Origin: Aminobacter sp. HY435
GTDB lineage: Bacteria; Pseudomonadota; Alphaproteobacteria; Rhizobiales; Rhizobiaceae
Length of the DNA: 64,000 nucleotides
Assembly: GCF_027568395.1 (NCBI RefSeq)
Contig: NZ_JANKZL010000008.1
Location: forward strand, 1-64,000
Reading direction: 5' to 3'
In this document: positions 63,223-64,000 of the stretch, in pieces
How the letters are laid out: each line of letters begins with the position of its first letter
Position numbering within the stretch: position 1 is the first letter of the stretch
Notes under the pieces: generated by a model
Database searches by the model: none
What the model saw: the letters and a program-made list of their open reading frames with translations, nothing else
Told to the model about the DNA's origin: nothing
Position numbers and translations under genes: made by a program

Positions 63223-63540
63223 AAGCAGGCCAATCGTGCGGCAATGCTCGCCCAGTGCGTAGGCTTCGCGCGCGACATCGTGGATCGAATTATCGTGCCG
63301 CGTCCAAGGCCCGTCGGGCATTCGGCTTCAGGCAACATCGCCCCGCCTGTCTTGTTCCGGCCTTCGCTAGGGCAGTGGCCTCGACGAAGAACGGCACCTC
63401 GAACATTCCGTCATGGCCAATAAAGCGGAGCGCCTCGGGCGCGGGCGTCGATGGCGTCAGGCTCGTGCAGTCGCTACCATGGCTCGACGTCCGGCCTATC
63501 TACTCTCGGACGGCATTCGGTCTGGAGGGACGCCGCGAGC
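63223..63540. other. Intergenic stretch without recognised gene
   Basis: This 318-bp gap after xthA holds short chance frames only. I saw no convincing terminator, RNA gene or repeat in it. It should contain the promoter of the cardiolipin synthase gene. Confidence 0.6.
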
Positions 63541-64000
63541 ATGAACGCATCCGCCTATTTTGGCTGGGCACTGGTTGTCGTACCCATCGCGTTGCAGGTT
63601 ATCTATTCGGTTCGAGCGCTGCTGAGGCCGCATCGCGAACCGGCCTCGCGTCTGGCCTGGGTGGTGGTGATCGTGGTCGCGCCGGTGGTCGGCGTGGTCG
63701 CCTACATATTGTTCGGCGACACGAATGTCGGCAGGCGCCGGATCGCCAGGCTGCGCGACGCGCTCAAGCGGCTGCCGTCTCTCGCCGAGATCAACGCCGT
63801 GGATCTGGACGGGCGTGGGCAGCCGCAGGTGCCCGAACGCTACGCTCCGCTGTTCCGGGTTGGCGAATCGATCAGCAACTATCCGCCGGTCGGCGCCAAC
63901 CGGGCGCAGCTGATGCACGATTCCGATAGCACCATCGACGCCATCGTCGCCGACATCGATGCCGCCACCGACCATGTCCATCTGCTGTTCTACATCTGGC
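63541..64000 (+). CDS. cls: Cardiolipin synthase, N-terminal part
   Basis: The gene starts at 63541 and runs off the window after 153 codons. Two N-terminal helices (YFGWALVVVPIALQVIYSVR and AWVVVIVVAPVVGVVAYILF) precede the conserved GDTNVGRRRIARL and the start of the first phospholipase D domain, with DHVHLLFYIW near the edge. Cardiolipin synthases of this class join two phosphatidylglycerols in the inner membrane. The HKD motifs lie outside the window. The match to the family N-terminus is good. Confidence 0.87.
   Translation, partial: MNASAYFGWALVVVPIALQVIYSVRALLRPHREPASRLAWVVVIVVAPVVGVVAYILFGDTNVGRRRIARLRDALKRLPSLAEINAVDLDGRGQPQVPERYAPLFRVGESISNYPPVGANRAQLMHDSDSTIDAIVADIDAATDHVHLLFYIW

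Overview
The window reads as a chromosomal segment of a high-GC alphaproteobacterium of the Rhizobiales, most likely a Phyllobacteriaceae member close to Mesorhizobium or Aminobacter. The basis is protein similarity recalled from memory, a GAAC-N7-GAAC LexA box, a TGA-N9-TCA iron box of RirA type, a chorismate mutase gene between ffh and rpsP, and two classes of rhizobial intergenic palindromes. No database search was possible. Nearly all genes look native. The clear exception is a lower-GC patch at about 26.4-28.4 kb.

Region 0-9 kb: the end of galU, then a propionate block on the minus strand, bioY-pccB-pccA-scpA (biotin uptake, propionyl-CoA carboxylase, methylmalonyl-CoA mutase). A ScfR/PccR-type regulator is divergent from it, and TTTGCAAA-like operators lie between them. 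Region 9-21 kb: DUF423 protein, tex, argG, a hypothetical gene, a lytic transglycosylase, a glycosyltransferase, ffh-chorismate mutase-rpsP and a bestrophin-like channel. Paired palindromic repeats sit in five intergenic gaps before 13.5 kb.

Region 20-30.5 kb: asd with a short Thr-rich leader peptide and an apparent attenuator, a frameshifted GNAT gene behind asd, a YddA/SbmA-BacA-like ABC transporter, a cold-shock/DUF805 fusion and leuB. A DarT-DarG toxin-antitoxin pair with a decayed small gene behind it follows, then a Rid-family protein, an exported hypothetical protein and leuD.

Region 30.5-48 kb: a siderophore-type ABC importer (divergent binding protein and two permeases plus ATPase) with an iron box, an ArsR-SRPBCC pair, a BBE-type FAD oxidase, a YdcZ pair divergent from a LysR regulator, an ECF41-like sigma factor divergent from a carboxymuconolactone decarboxylase-like protein, two membrane proteins, a cold-shock gene, a GST, a FAD oxidoreductase, a CitE-like lyase and a zincin-like protein.

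Region 48-64 kb is rich in DNA repair. The SOS mutagenesis cassette imuA-imuB-dnaE2 has a LexA box in front. After Trm112-like, LON-domain, CnoX-like and YbaK-like genes and a tRNA-Gly comes a tightly packed cluster: small hypothetical, ligD, ku, a BRCT-like/TPR protein, an alpha/beta hydrolase and an exonuclease III. The window ends inside a cardiolipin synthase gene. The observations most worth follow-up are the Thr leader before asd, the BRCT-like/TPR protein coupled to Ku, and the DarTG locus with its broken third gene.
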